Of a stretch of 63,888 nt of DNA, positions 10,611 to 21,595 are shown one piece after another. Origin of the DNA: Hydnum rufescens UP504. Taxonomy: Eukaryota; Basidiomycota; Agaricomycetes; Cantharellales; Hydnaceae. The notes below the pieces were generated by a model that saw nothing but the letters and a program-made list of their open reading frames with translations, ran no database searches and was not told where the DNA came from. Position 1 is the first letter of the stretch, and each line of letters starts with the position of its first letter. Location: positions 69,141-133,028 of the forward strand of contig MU129026.1 in NCBI GenBank assembly GCA_014904985.1. The letters are read 5' to 3'. The translations under genes and the position numbers were made by a program.

Positions 10611-11460
10611 CTGCACAAATGGTCCATACGATGATCTGGTTTGTGTGATTGGCCAAAGTGCAATGCTCGATCCCAACATGCAGTATTCCCGCCCTTCCCG
10701 CCCCCGCCATATGGAATCGTTTGGGTACCTTGAGTCTGGACTATGGTACATCAATTGGGACCGTTCTTCCCCACCCCATTTCTTTTTTTGAGGACGGACA
10801 AGGCTATATTCAGTGGGGTGAGATGATAGCTTTGCCTCTTTACCTCTTTGCCTCTCCGCCTCCCCACCTCTTTATCCTCTTTTTTTTTAAATTTTCCTCT
10901 TCATATATGTGTATGTACAGATGTTCGACTAATAGAATTATAATTGCATACCTTATAAGTTACTGTCATAAGTGGGCTGGCAAGTTCCAGAAGGTTTCTC
11001 AGCAACCACCACCTCGCGACCTTGTCTCACTCGGTCTTGAGAGGCACCTGATTTTTCTTGTGCCCCTTGGATAGAGTGATAAGGCTTGGCTTCACTTTTT
11101 CAACAATCCTCACAACTCAACAAGTTACTGCTTGCACCACCCACTCACACTGCATCTTGGGAGGTTCCTGGTTTCCTTGGACCTCTCAGATTGTGTGATT
11201 GGGAGCAAAGGTCATTCAGGAAGCATCAACTGCCTTCGTTTTCTTCTCGTGTCTCAACCCTCACTTCTGCATATTGACACTTTCACCCTATATACACCTC
11301 CCATTCTTTCCTCATCCCTACACCTCTCGATTCCCTCATCATCACCATCTTCGTACTTCATCATACACTCATCATCGATTCAACCCTTTGTGGAGGCTGT
11401 TCAACTGTGATATTTCTACTTGGAACATTTCTGAAATATTAGACATTGCAGTTGGAAAAA
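10611..11460. other. Interval without a recognised gene; pyrimidine-rich stretch
   Basis: Contains only short ORFs. A CT-rich tract (10825-10890, CTCTTTGCCTCTCCGCCTCC) and CT/CA-rich sequence near 11280-11360 could be promoter-like for the gene beginning near 11.5 kb, as pyrimidine tracts are common upstream of fungal genes, but nothing decisive is seen. Confidence 0.4.
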
Positions 11461-11539
11461 TAGCACCCTTGGATCCAATGGCAATAAATCTGTCCCGGCC
11501 TCATCAAAGGCAAACCTAAAGACATATCAAGGATGTCTT

Positions 11540-14500
11540 GTCAGACAGAACTCTACCAATGGGGCCTCAGATGAGGAAGCTCCGAAAATGAAGGTGTCAA
11601 GCTGCCAACCCGTGCTACCAAACGCAAGGTTATTGACAGCTCATCTGAGGAGCCAACATCCTCAGATGCAGATAGAGCTCTGAAGACTGTAAGTGCTTTC
11701 AGACTTTTGGTCTTCTACAGTCCAGTTCTCATGCTCTGCATTAGAGAACTCATAAAGAAGTGGAGCCACCACCTGTCATACTATCAAACACTTTGCTGTC
11801 ATGGGCGCATCTCGGAATGAGACATATGAGGCACTGAACGTGGTACGTCTTTTCTATTCTACGCCTACAACCTTGGACTTATACTGTCCATTGCAGATTG
11901 AGAATGCTCCCAAAAAACTGAAGTTGCTAAGATGCCCCACCGCCGAACGCTTGGCTATTTCGAAGTCTTCCAATGGGCACACCAGCTCAAATGACAAGGA
12001 GTTGCCCAAGGTATGGATTTTTCAGGTTCTAATTTATCATCTTTGTCTCATGAGTTACCTATAGTCTGGCAAGTCTGGACCTCCGGGTGGCAAGCAAGCG
12101 AAATCGAACTATCGCATCGATTGGTCCGAAATCCTCTGCTATACACAGCCTTCGTCCCTATGTCAGGATCCCACCCAGGCGGATTGAGCCCCCTAAAGCC
12201 CTCTCACCCCAACATCATCTTTCGTCTCCCCGTTATCTTTCACCTCCCGATATTGCCGGACCAGAACTCATCAATCTTGAGATCCGCCCTCATTTGCCAG
12301 TATCGGACACACCCAGCACTCTGCTAGAAGAGGCTTGACAGGATCTCTGATCCTCGCAAGATCCTTGATGACGCCCAAGAGTTAGCGCACCACCTACACC
12401 CTAGTATTCGTGTGGCACGTCCTGGTGACTTCCTTAATGTCTGGGATGCCGACGCCCTCGATAATATTTTACTGGCCTTACCCGATGAAGGGGCAGATCC
12501 CCTGGATGATTATGAATACGTTGACCGTACTCTGAACCGTGTCTTCCAAGCGGTGTCCATATCCCGCCTTGTGGAGGAGATGAGACGAGGTCCTTGTGGT
12601 GCTCTTGGCATCATCAAAGGGCTGGCATTCTTCGCCGACAAGAGGGGTCTCAACTTAGAGCAGTTCGAGATCAAGATCTTGAAGCTGCTGAAGGCGCTTC
12701 GCAGATGCCCGCTCGTTCCATCTGGGCCATCTCCAATGCATACCTTGGACTTGGCATGGCCAGCAGCTCCAACAGCATTGGTGCCCAAGGTTCCAAGGGT
12801 TGGAATGATTTCTGCCAGCCAAATGCAGCTGCCGCGGCGAAACGAGCATCAACGGCCCTCAGTCTGACTCTGACGATGGCGGCAGCAGCGACATTGATGA
12901 CGATGCGGATTGTAATTGGGAGGACGATGAGACTGATGCAAACTGTGCAGATGCACCTAAACCACTGCGAGAGCCGTATAATGGGGGTCCAATTCCTAAC
13001 GACCTTCATGACTCTGTGGCAACACTTTGCAAGGCCTTTAATGATGCTCTGCAGGCATTGGCAGACAAGTCCAATTGTCCACTTCACCAACTCCAACATT
13101 TGGCAAATCTCAGCATGGTTATACCCCTTAGGCGATCACCCAATCCGTTCAATGGGTATGCTAGGAAACGAAAAATGGACGGACTTCCTAAACGTAAGAC
13201 CTCAAAGTTTTTGGTGTATAACTAATGTACTAATTCACTACTCTCCATTGGTCTCGTAGTCTCCCAAGCCAAGCTCACGGATGCATATATCAAAGAAAAG
13301 GAATCATTCAATGGCAACTCTCAGGCCCTCGAAAATTGGCTTGATGAACTCCGTACTGTCGCTCAATCCTCAAGGGTGGAGAATGATGTCAAACTCATGA
13401 GTGGCACTAAGGTGGCCAAGTTCATGAGTCGGCAAAAGAAGTACTTCAAGGGCGAGATGGGACACATGTCTAAGTTCGATATTCACACCATCATGATTAT
13501 GGTGTGTGGATGTCCCAATGCACATGCAGCACATGCCCAGAATGCCATTATCTGCAGCTCCCCCGAGATTGAGAGCTTGATCGAGGGTGGCTTCAATCTT
13601 CAAAAATCACTCAATGAGCTTTTTGTGAAGGTGTTGCATTGGCAGCTCGATCGAAGCAGTCTTGCAAAGTGGCATCAAGAGGCAGAGAAAAAAGAGCGCA
13701 ATAACAAACTCAAGTGCCGTGACTCAGCATACTCCGCGGCTTCGAAATACATCAAGAACTTGTTCACTTCCAACAGCTACACCTGGTTTCCATCCATCAT
13801 ACCTTGGGTATGGTTTCTCAGCCTCCTTGTTCAATACCGTATCCGAATCATTGGATGGCCTCTTGAAACTGAATGCCCTGCCCCACATCCGCGATGTATG
13901 AACAAGCAATGGGATGCATCCCAGTGGAGGTTTCTTGTGACTCAGTTCCACAAGGGAAACGATTGCCTGATCAAGGTGGAGGCATGGGGTGTGCATGAGA
14001 AAGATGGCAATGACGATGTTGTGTTGATCATTGATCGGAACAATGATACCATCTACTGTGTGCGAGACGCAGGTAGTACAGTCGACTCTATGGGAGAATC
14101 CAGAGCAGCAACAGAGCAGCCCAGTGTATTACCTGTGCCGCGTGGCAGGTCAAAGCGTCACAATGTATCTTCAAAGCCCTTGAAGGGAAAGGGAAAGGCT
14201 CGTGCTATATCAGTACCTACAAATGATGAGTCTAGTGACTCTGAGGCCAATGCAGAAGCCATGCCCATCCTTCGCCCTGGAAACTTCAACTCCAATCCTG
14301 CGAGTACAAGTGGATGTGCCACGTCTTCGTCATATCCCGATTTTCACACTGCACCTAATACCAATATTGGTGCTGGACCCTTGAGTTCATCCGCCGTTGT
14401 CCACCCGAATACAGGAAGTACGAGTTGGCATGCTGCCCCTCTACACTCCAAGTTTGCCACAGGATCGAATGGCAATATTCATGCTTCAAGTTCCTCGGCC

Positions 14501-14701
14501 TTCAACCCTCATGATTTCTTTGTATCTGATTCAGATGTTGCAGCAATGGGTTCACATTTGGACAATGGCACTCTGCAGTCCAACATTGGAATGTTCCCCT
14601 CTGGCATCAACAATTTTGATACTTTGGCTATGGGCCTTGGGGACATGTACGACCCAAATGGATTCCAATCAGGAAGTGCCTGGGACTCGTATCTTCAATA
14701 A
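11540..14701 (+). pseudogene. Multi-exon nuclear-type hypothetical gene, partly decayed
   Basis: Several good introns are visible: about 11688-11744 (GTAAGT...CATTAG), 11842-11896 (GTACGT...TTGCAG), 12011-12064 (GTATGG...CTATAG) and about 13195-13259 (GTAAGA...CTCGTAG). Exons encode a Lys/Arg and Ser/Glu-rich start (TKRKVIDSSSEEPTSSDADR), a helical block (12412-12700), an acidic block near 12865-12930 (SDSDDGGSSDIDDDAD), then the long last exon 13376-14701 (441 codons), which ends in a Ser/Asn/Gly-rich tail with a basic patch (PRGRSKRHN). At least two frame changes (about 11575, about 12180) suggest decay. No known domain; the charge pattern hints at a nuclear protein. It may be a TE-borne cargo gene. 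Confidence 0.5.
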
Positions 14702-16291
14702 TTCTCTACAATAATTACTCCCATTCAACAATCCCTTCCTTTTGTCATTCCAAACCCTAGTACTTCCAATTTTATTAATCCACATATAATATAACCTTGT
14801 AATTAGGTCCTACCCATGCAATCAATATTGATTGAAGGTACCTTTTTGGACTGGTCTTGAACAAGGCCTTGAATCTCTTGGTCTCATACATGGGCTGATA
14901 CCTGAAGGCAAGTTCAGAGCAAGGGGCCCCATGGGGCCCCTTGTCTCATGCCATGAAATCACCCAGTGGGCCCCAGGGGCCCCCACCTAAAAACCCACTC
15001 TTAGATTGAATAAAAGCAAGGCAAAAGGGCCTAACTAGATATACAATTATGGCTGACTGGTTTGGATCATACTTATAAATGAATACATACCTCAAAAACT
15101 ACCACACCCACTTCAGCAGGTATGGGGTTTCTGTGGTCTCATGTCATGTCTTCAACTTGCTGCTGTTCATGGGTTTTGCTTGGGGGGTGGGTTGCCATTC
15201 TCACATGTTTGTTCAGCAGGGTCATGGATCTTGATTGGGGATTGGTTGGAGTTGTGGGTTCAGATGAAAACCTAGGATAATAAATAATATGTTAGTAAAA
15301 AGGGGAGGAGGGGAAAGAAAGCTATGCAAAAAGGAGCAGCATACACTGCTCCTTTTGCATGACTGTACTTAAAATTACTGCAGACCTGCTGAAGTGGGTG
15401 TGTGGCTTGTCTGGAAACCCTGTGGTCTTGGGTTGTGCATTCCTGTTTCCAGGTTTCATTGGGTGGATGTTCCTGGGTGGATCACGTTTGCAGCTCTCAT
15501 TTCAGCCTGGGCAGTCATTTTCAAGACCCAAGAAAGGGCCAAAAATGTGGCACAATATGGGCCTAGTTAGGGTTACAGAGTGAGGGGCCCCAAAACAATA
15601 TAAAATTTATATTGTGTACATTGATTTGGGGCCCATATTTTAGGTATATTTCAGGAATTGAGGCCCAAACACACTTAGGCCAATTTGCCTGTTGGGGCCC
15701 ATTGAAGTGGAACTTAGTGATGGAGACATTTGCAAATATGTGAGGGTACTGGGAAGACAAGGCTGTATGAGAAGGCTCAGATATGCCTAACATTGTTGAC
15801 CCCTTGAGGGTCATTATATCACAGTTTTTGATATTCAATACATGTATGCACATTGCAAGGAAACTGAAACATTTATTGATGTGGGACTAGAACTAGATGC
15901 AGATATGAGCAGGTAGATGGAGGGTGAAAGAGGTGAGGTGAGAATCTGTGAAAACAGGCATGGTCTTCCTTCTGTAGGTAGGTGCAGGGAAAGGGGGGAG
16001 AAGATGGGTGGGAGTGAAGTGAAAAATCATCAGATGGACACACAAATGGGTAAAAGGGAACAAGGGGATTAATATGCATTGAAAAAGCCCAAAAATGCCA
16101 CAAATGGCCAGGATTTACTCACACAAGGTGGTGTTGAGTGGGGGAGGAGGAGAGCACTGGTCATAATGGAGCCAAAAGTGCTCCAAATGACTTGTGAGTG
16201 GATGTGTTGGAAAGAGGGAGTCTAGATGAAGAGAACAAGCCCAAAACAGAATAGGCAGACAAGATTTCCCCCCAGCAGGTCCAGGGGAAGG
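14702..16291. other. CpG-poor spacer with repeated GGGGCCCC and GGGCCTA motifs
   Basis: No gene-length ORF (longest under 100 codons). GGGGCCCC occurs as a close pair near 14930-14945 and again at about 15586; GGGCCC variants occur near 14970, 15630 and 15700. A GGGCCTAACTAG/CTAGTTAGGG-type motif occurs at about 15028 and 15560. These match motifs in the 7.8-8.0 kb spacer, so both may be remnants of one element family. Confidence 0.5.
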
Positions 16292-16946
16292 TGTCAGGGT
16301 TCCACCCTTTTTCTGATCTACTCTGGTCAACTCTGACCCACTCTGGTCTACTCCAGACCACTCCTCCATCATCCGCTCCACTCCACCCCTGCTTCCCCCA
16401 AGTTTGGTTTGCTTCCAGTTTGCTTCTGATTTAATTTAATTTCCTTTTCATTTCCTGTTGCTTCTGGTATGCTCCCATGCATTCCTGTTCCTGTCCACTT
16501 TCCCCCTGCCTGCATCCCTGTTCCTGCCCCCTGTAACCATCTCCTGTTTAGTGATCACTCCCCCATAGTATAGCAATCATGTATAAGTAGTCCAGCAGTG
16601 AAGTCCAGAGACCTCAGCTTTGGTCTCTCAGGATTTCCGCTGTTGCTCCAGACTACAGGTCAGCCTTCTTGTATTCCTTGTTCATATTACATAATCTCAG
16701 GATTTCTGCTGTTACTCCGGACTACAGCTCTGAGTATTTTCCAGTTGACTCCATGAGCTTAAGAACTGCTGTGCTCATTTCTGCCTAGTCCCTTCCAGGC
16801 CACTGGACTGCTCCTCCAACATCTCTGACCTTCTTATCTCCTTCTTGCCCAGATTCTTGCAGACTTAGCCAGACTTACACCAGACTTAGCCAGAATTATT
16901 TGTGTTTATATTTGTTTGGTGCCCTCATTGCAGTGTGGCCCTGACA
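16292..16946 (+). mobile_element. 5' LTR of a Ty3/Gypsy element
   Basis: Bounded by TGTCAGGG at 16292 and GTGGCCCTGACA ending at 16946, an inverted TGTCAG...CTGACA terminus as expected for an LTR of 655 bp. Inside are a TATA-like GTATAAGTAG at 16581-16590, about 40 bp upstream of a CCTCAGCTTTGG block, and a local duplication of CAGGATTTC(C/T)GCTGTT. The gag start lies 78 bp downstream (17025). No 3' partner LTR of this family was found in the window. Confidence 0.75.
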
Positions 16947-17169
16947 GAAGACCAAAGCTCTCTCATGAGCCCACCATCTGGATTGCTTAGTATCACCAAT
17001 TTCCCTCCTACTCCTCATTCCACAATGTCTGACAGTGCTCCAGTAGCCATTACCACTGACCACCTCCAACACATCCTCACCCAACTCCAACAACAAAATG
17101 CTGCCCTCCACGAGCTTGATGACATGCAGAACCAGGGGACACACATCACAGGTTTTGTGTCAACCACAG

Positions 17170-19237
17170 TGTTGGAGGGACAAATCCCTACTATGTGCAA
17201 ACCCTATCCAAGGATGATTCTTCAAACAAATGAACCATTTTCCATGTCAATCCAGACATCAATTCCCATGCTGTCATTCATTTGAGAACAAGCCTGAATC
17301 CCATATGCCTAGAATCCACAAATCCATGTGATTCCTTTACCTATACATGAGCCAATTTATTGTTCATCTGTGGCACTTCAACAGGCCACCCTAAATTCCA
17401 CCTTTTCATGCCATACCTTCAATCAAACCCACTTCTGATACATGCTTCCTGTTGCCTCAAGGGCAACTCTAATGAATTGTGATTATGTAATACAACAGAT
17501 TACACACCCAGGCCTTGATTCCAACTCGCAGACTTGTCACATGACAAATAGGGGCTAATGCGGTGCTCTCAAGGAGTAAATGTGGAATATCTCCCTCAGT
17601 TTTAATTGGATCGGCTTGAAAAGATAGCTCCCAGAAAGCTACGATTCACATCTTTCAGACGATACCAAACACGAGCCGAACAAATCAAAACTGCACTTTC
17701 CAGGTCGATTTTACTATGTGTTTCATATTTCCCTTCAGTATTTTTCGAATTTCTCCATCAGTTTTGATCCAATTCATTCGCAACAAGCACTCCTAGAAAG
17801 CTGTTGATGGTCCTCATCCAACAGTACCAAGGGAAAAATGATCCGATTAAAACTCGGCTCTCTACAATTTAACTCCCCCATGTCTCATTCCATTATTGCC
17901 TCTGCTTTTTTTGATTATTAATGGCAATTATTCTCTGCCCCTCTTATATCCAACCAAGGGTACATCTAGGACAACCAGTTCCACCATTCTCCAAGGGATT
18001 CTGTTCAGTAGGAGAGGAGGAATAGCTTGGTTAAGCCATATTCCCCTATTCTGACTTGATTTTGGAATATCTCCTTCAGCTTTAAAGCTTTTGACTTAAT
18101 ATCTTTTTCATCAATTTCGCCTTAATCCTACATTTCTTCTGGTTACCATAGCATTTTTCTGTGATGTATATTAAGTGCAGGAGATGCAAATTTCTATAGT
18201 TTTCCCCCTCCCCAGTTTTGAGGCACTGATGTATTGCTGCTGGTTCCTTGGGTGAATTCCACCAAGACTACTACACTTTGTCTAGGGCCTCAAGAGGAGA
18301 GCCTTAGGGTGTGGTTTTGTGACCCATATTCATTCTTTGTTCTATTGCTTGGGCAGGTGTTGCTTACAGCATTAGATTTCTATCCCAAAAGACCTTCCTT
18401 CCTTTGAGCCTTAACTATGGTTGCTGAAGTTAGGTTACAAACCTGGAAAACCTGAGTTCGAACCTGAACCTGACCCAAGTCAGGTTCCATTGGGGTCAGG
18501 TTTCATGTAATTTTCCTCAGGTCAGGTTCAGGTTTTGGGCCCCCATGTTCTCAGGTTCAGGTTAGGTTCAGGCTTAACCCAGGTTTGAACCTGAAATCAT
18601 GAGCCCCTTCAGACATGAGAAATATCTGAGCTCAACACTGATTTTAACCATAATCCAGAATGAGTCATTAATTCTGGCAAGTTCCAGAATTATGTAAGCA
18701 GGTTTTTTGGTGGAGAAATAGGTTACTTTGAAGTGAAGTTAAACATAAAACCTCATACAAAGTTTATATTGACTATACATAGACTATGTATAGTCAATAT
18801 AAACTGTTCATGAGGTTTTATGTATAACTTCACTTCAAAGTAACATATTTCTCCACCAAGGCCCCTGCTTACATAATTCTGGAACTTGCCAGAATTAATG
18901 ACTCATTCTGGATTATGGTTAAAATCAGTGTTGAGCTCAGATATTTCTCATGTCTGAAGGGGCTCATGATTTCAGGTTTGAACCTTGGTTAAACCTGAAC
19001 CTAACCTGAACCTAACCTAAGATAGGTTTTCTTCAGGTTAGGTTCAGGTTTTGCCAATTGAGAAGATTCAGGTTTTGGTTAAGTTCAGGTTTTGCCCAAA
19101 TGGGGCAAAACCTGACCTGAACCTGACTTTGGCAACCATAGCCTTAACATTCAGATTGATCCCATGGTCCCCTCTTTTCGTTCTCAATTCCATATTGTGG
19201 ACTGTGGCTGGATTCCTCCCTTCATTTCCCACTTACA
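17170..19237 (+). mobile_element. Solo LTR-like element 'X', copy 2, inside gag and itself interrupted
   Basis: Begins TGTTGGAGGGACAAATCCC (17170) and ends CTTACA (19237), flanked by ACAG on both sides (17166-17169 and 19238-19241), a 4-bp target duplication. Without the 733 bp of the palindromic insertion and its extra target copy it is about 1.33 kb, the size of copy 1 at 9228-10610 in the opposite orientation. Gag reads on at the right boundary, which fixes the ends. There is no ORF inside; I read it as a solo LTR of a retrotransposon whose coding part is not in the window. Confidence 0.75.
18416..19140. mobile_element. 725-bp palindromic (foldback) DNA transposon, hAT-type
   Basis: Two arms of about 360 bp are inverted copies of each other, centred near 18785 (TAGACTATGTATAG region). 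The ends read TATGGTTGC at 18416 and GCAACCATA at 19140. A perfect 8-bp direct repeat GCCTTAAC flanks it (18408-18415, 19141-19148), the length typical of hAT-superfamily insertions. Subterminal arrays of (T)CAGGTT/AACCTG hexamers resemble hAT transposase-binding repeats. It has no coding capacity, so it would depend on a transposase in trans. The near-full-length palindrome could form a long hairpin RNA if transcribed. Confidence 0.88.
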
Positions 19238-19499
19238 ACAGTCTGGAAAACCCTCCAACAAAACCCTCCTCTGGCCCAATCCACTTGTGAGGCCAAGGGG
19301 GATGACCCCAAGCCATTCTCTGATGATCAGAAGAAGACAGAGAGCTTCTTATGCTCTGTCTGACTGAACATTGCTCTCCAACCCAGTCTATCCAACAGGG
19401 TTGCACAAAATCCTGTACACACTCTCCTGGATGAAGGATGGAACTGCCAGAGCATGGGCAGAAAGTTTAATATAGTGGTCAAATGCTATTGTGCATGCT

Positions 19500-20047
19500 C
19501 CTGTGAAGCACCCTTAACCTCCCTAATCTAGTTGCTGATGTAATTAGCATAGTTGCAAGGATTGTAGCCATGGGCCTAGCCATAAATAGATCAATCTTTT
19601 GCCTGGACTTCTACATGATGCATGAAACCGTGACCTCCACCCTATCTCAGTCTAGCCTTGCATCTCAATGATGCAGCCATGATACTAACATATGAACAGG
19701 TACAACCATGGCCACTCCACGAGCCTGCTGTATATGAAGGATCTGGGGTATGAGTTGCATATGAGTGTGACTCATGCAGTAAGTCCATCCCCCTAGCCTC
19801 TAATTGCTAACACTCCCTTCCTACCTTCTAGACAGCTGTTGTGCCCCTTGGCCAATGGCTGCCACTCCATCCTCCCATTCCCTTATTCCCTTCCCTTGCT
19901 TCTCCTGCACTCAAGGCGAAGCCAGTGCCTAGCCTTGCATGAAGTCTCCCTGTTCAAAGCAAGTGCTTAGAACGGTGGGATTTCCTTTCCCTTTCAGTTC
20001 ACAGACAAGTTGACTCCATCTCATCCAACAATGGCTCTTGTGTATAT
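19500..20047 (+). pseudogene. Spliced gene fragment, unknown family
   Basis: A canonical intron lies at 19779-19831 (GTAAGT, branch GCTAAC at about 19806, CTTCTAG), joining codons ...MSVTHA to TAVVPLGQWLPLHPPI. The exons are short and stops surround them, so this is a fragment. It lies on the same strand as the decayed ORF that follows at 20048 and may belong to it. Confidence 0.35.
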
Positions 20048-21486
20048 TTGAAGTCAGATAGTGTGATATTACATTGGCTCCCTCTAGCCAATGAGACAGT
20101 TGAACCCCTTACGCCACCTCAATCTGCTACCTCTCTACCTGCCACATATTCCTACAGCCCCCAGCCCTCCTCCAAGATGAGCAGATGTGGGAAATTGCCC
20201 AGACCCAACCCGCACAATGAAATACCCCACAGTATCCTGTCCTCATATCATGAGGATGTACTCTATCATGCAGCTATGTGGGAATGCTTAGCAATTCCCC
20301 CCTGTATTTGTTCCATAGGATGCTACTGCGAGATCACTCAAAGACTCAATGAGCCCATAGGCGAGTATGCAGACCCCTTCTCTGAAGCACCCATAACGAT
20401 GTACCAATTTCTCATGGTATGGACCAAATTCACCCTGGCACAGTACAGTACATCATACTTTCTATTCAAGGAGGATAGACAGGAGTGGTTCATAGATAAA
20501 GAGCTGCTCATTATGATACAGATGGCATTAGAGAGGTTGCAGAACATCATCTCAGACATTATAGCTATAGTAGGGGAGGAGGAACACTGATTTGTAATAG
20601 ATCGCAAAGGCAAATTAATGGAGCAGCTATGGACTTCATGGGAGCTCAAGGAGCTGATGATGGCCAATAAGCTGCTAAATCTGAGGGTCGAGCTGGCATT
20701 CATTCGACTATATAAGCTGAAGAAGCTGCACATGGGAGAAGGCCTGTCCACTCCTATGGGCTCTGAGGATTCCCTTCCCCCTACACCAGAACTCAGAGAG
20801 CATCTACATAAAGTCTGGCATGACAAGTGCCTCCCCACCAGAAGGGTCACCCATTGAGCTCTTGCAGCAGGATGGGAGGCTATTGAGGCTGATATTGATG
20901 GAACTAAACCTATCACCCACATGACAAGGCATCCCTTTTCAGGGAACCAGCTATGAAGTATGCCAATTACAATATCCAGCTTGAGGAAGCACTGGATGTG
21001 CAGCCCCTCCCCCATGTAGATGCGGAGCCCTATGGCTTAGGGATATTCGTGCCAGCCATGAATCTCAAGGAGTCTAAAGTGAGTGTGAGCTGTGAATCCA
21101 CTCGCAGCCCTAGAGCAGGTCTTGGATCAGTTCTCAACCTGCCAGCATGGCCCACACCTCCTTCAGACCTTACATGATCTGGGAGCTCGCTCACCTACCA
21201 AGCTGCATCCATAGATCTAGAGGCATCACCCACTAAGTGGCAGGAGATCCCCCTCTATGACTCCATGCCCCATGAATCCACCACTCCAATGCTGAACCTG
21301 CACAATCGTTTTGCTACATTCTTGCAGAGGGTCTCAACTCTGGGAGGGGATTTGTGGGATGTGCTGTGGACCCCCTTGAAATGGAACCCAATAGCCAGGA
21401 GAGACCCTAGTGGGGAAATTCACAGGCTATGGTCTACCAACCTCACTCACACACACTCACCCATCACAAACTACCTCATAGGGTGA
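20048..21486 (+). pseudogene. Decayed ORF of unknown family with in-frame stops
   Basis: A single frame reads from 20048 to about 20954 with TGA stops at 20588-20590 and 20855-20857 but protein-like sequence across both (for example ...FLFKEDRQEWFIDKELL, then LMEQLWTSWELKELMMANKL). A frame change puts the continuation at 20953-21080, and a further block lies at 21240-21486 (LHNRFATFLQRVSTLGGDLW). The sequence is helical and Trp-rich with no motif I know. A 225-codon ORF on the opposite strand (20338-21015) is Ser/Cys-rich and I take it as a shadow. Confidence 0.4.
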
Positions 21487-21595
21487 GAAAACACAGCTGA
21501 AGAAGGAATAGAATCTCAGGGGCCTACTTGGGATGCAGTCATGGACACACCAGCTTTGCCAGCCCCTGGTGTATCTAGGGTGTACGACTACTATG

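Larger units (their letters stand above)
17025..19480 (+). pseudogene. Ty3/Gypsy gag, interrupted by a nested insertion
   Basis: Starts at ATG 17025, with a Gln-rich coiled segment (LQHILTQLQQQNAALHELDD) typical of Gypsy Gag N-termini. The frame is interrupted at 17169/17170 and resumes exactly at 19242 once element X and one copy of its ACAG target duplication are disregarded, continuing with a PKPFSDDQKKTESFL segment. After a further stop/frameshift near 19364 it gives NPVYPTGLHKILYTLSWMKD and GTARAWAES, the classic 'Y...KI.Y.LS.M..G.A..WA' Gag signature. The reading fades after 19480. No protease or RT of this element follows. Confidence 0.8.

Noticed and set aside
20338..21015. 225-codon minus-strand ORF
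   Set aside because: Ser/Cys/Met-rich composition; the opposite strand has more protein-like sequence across two stops, so this is probably a shadow frame.
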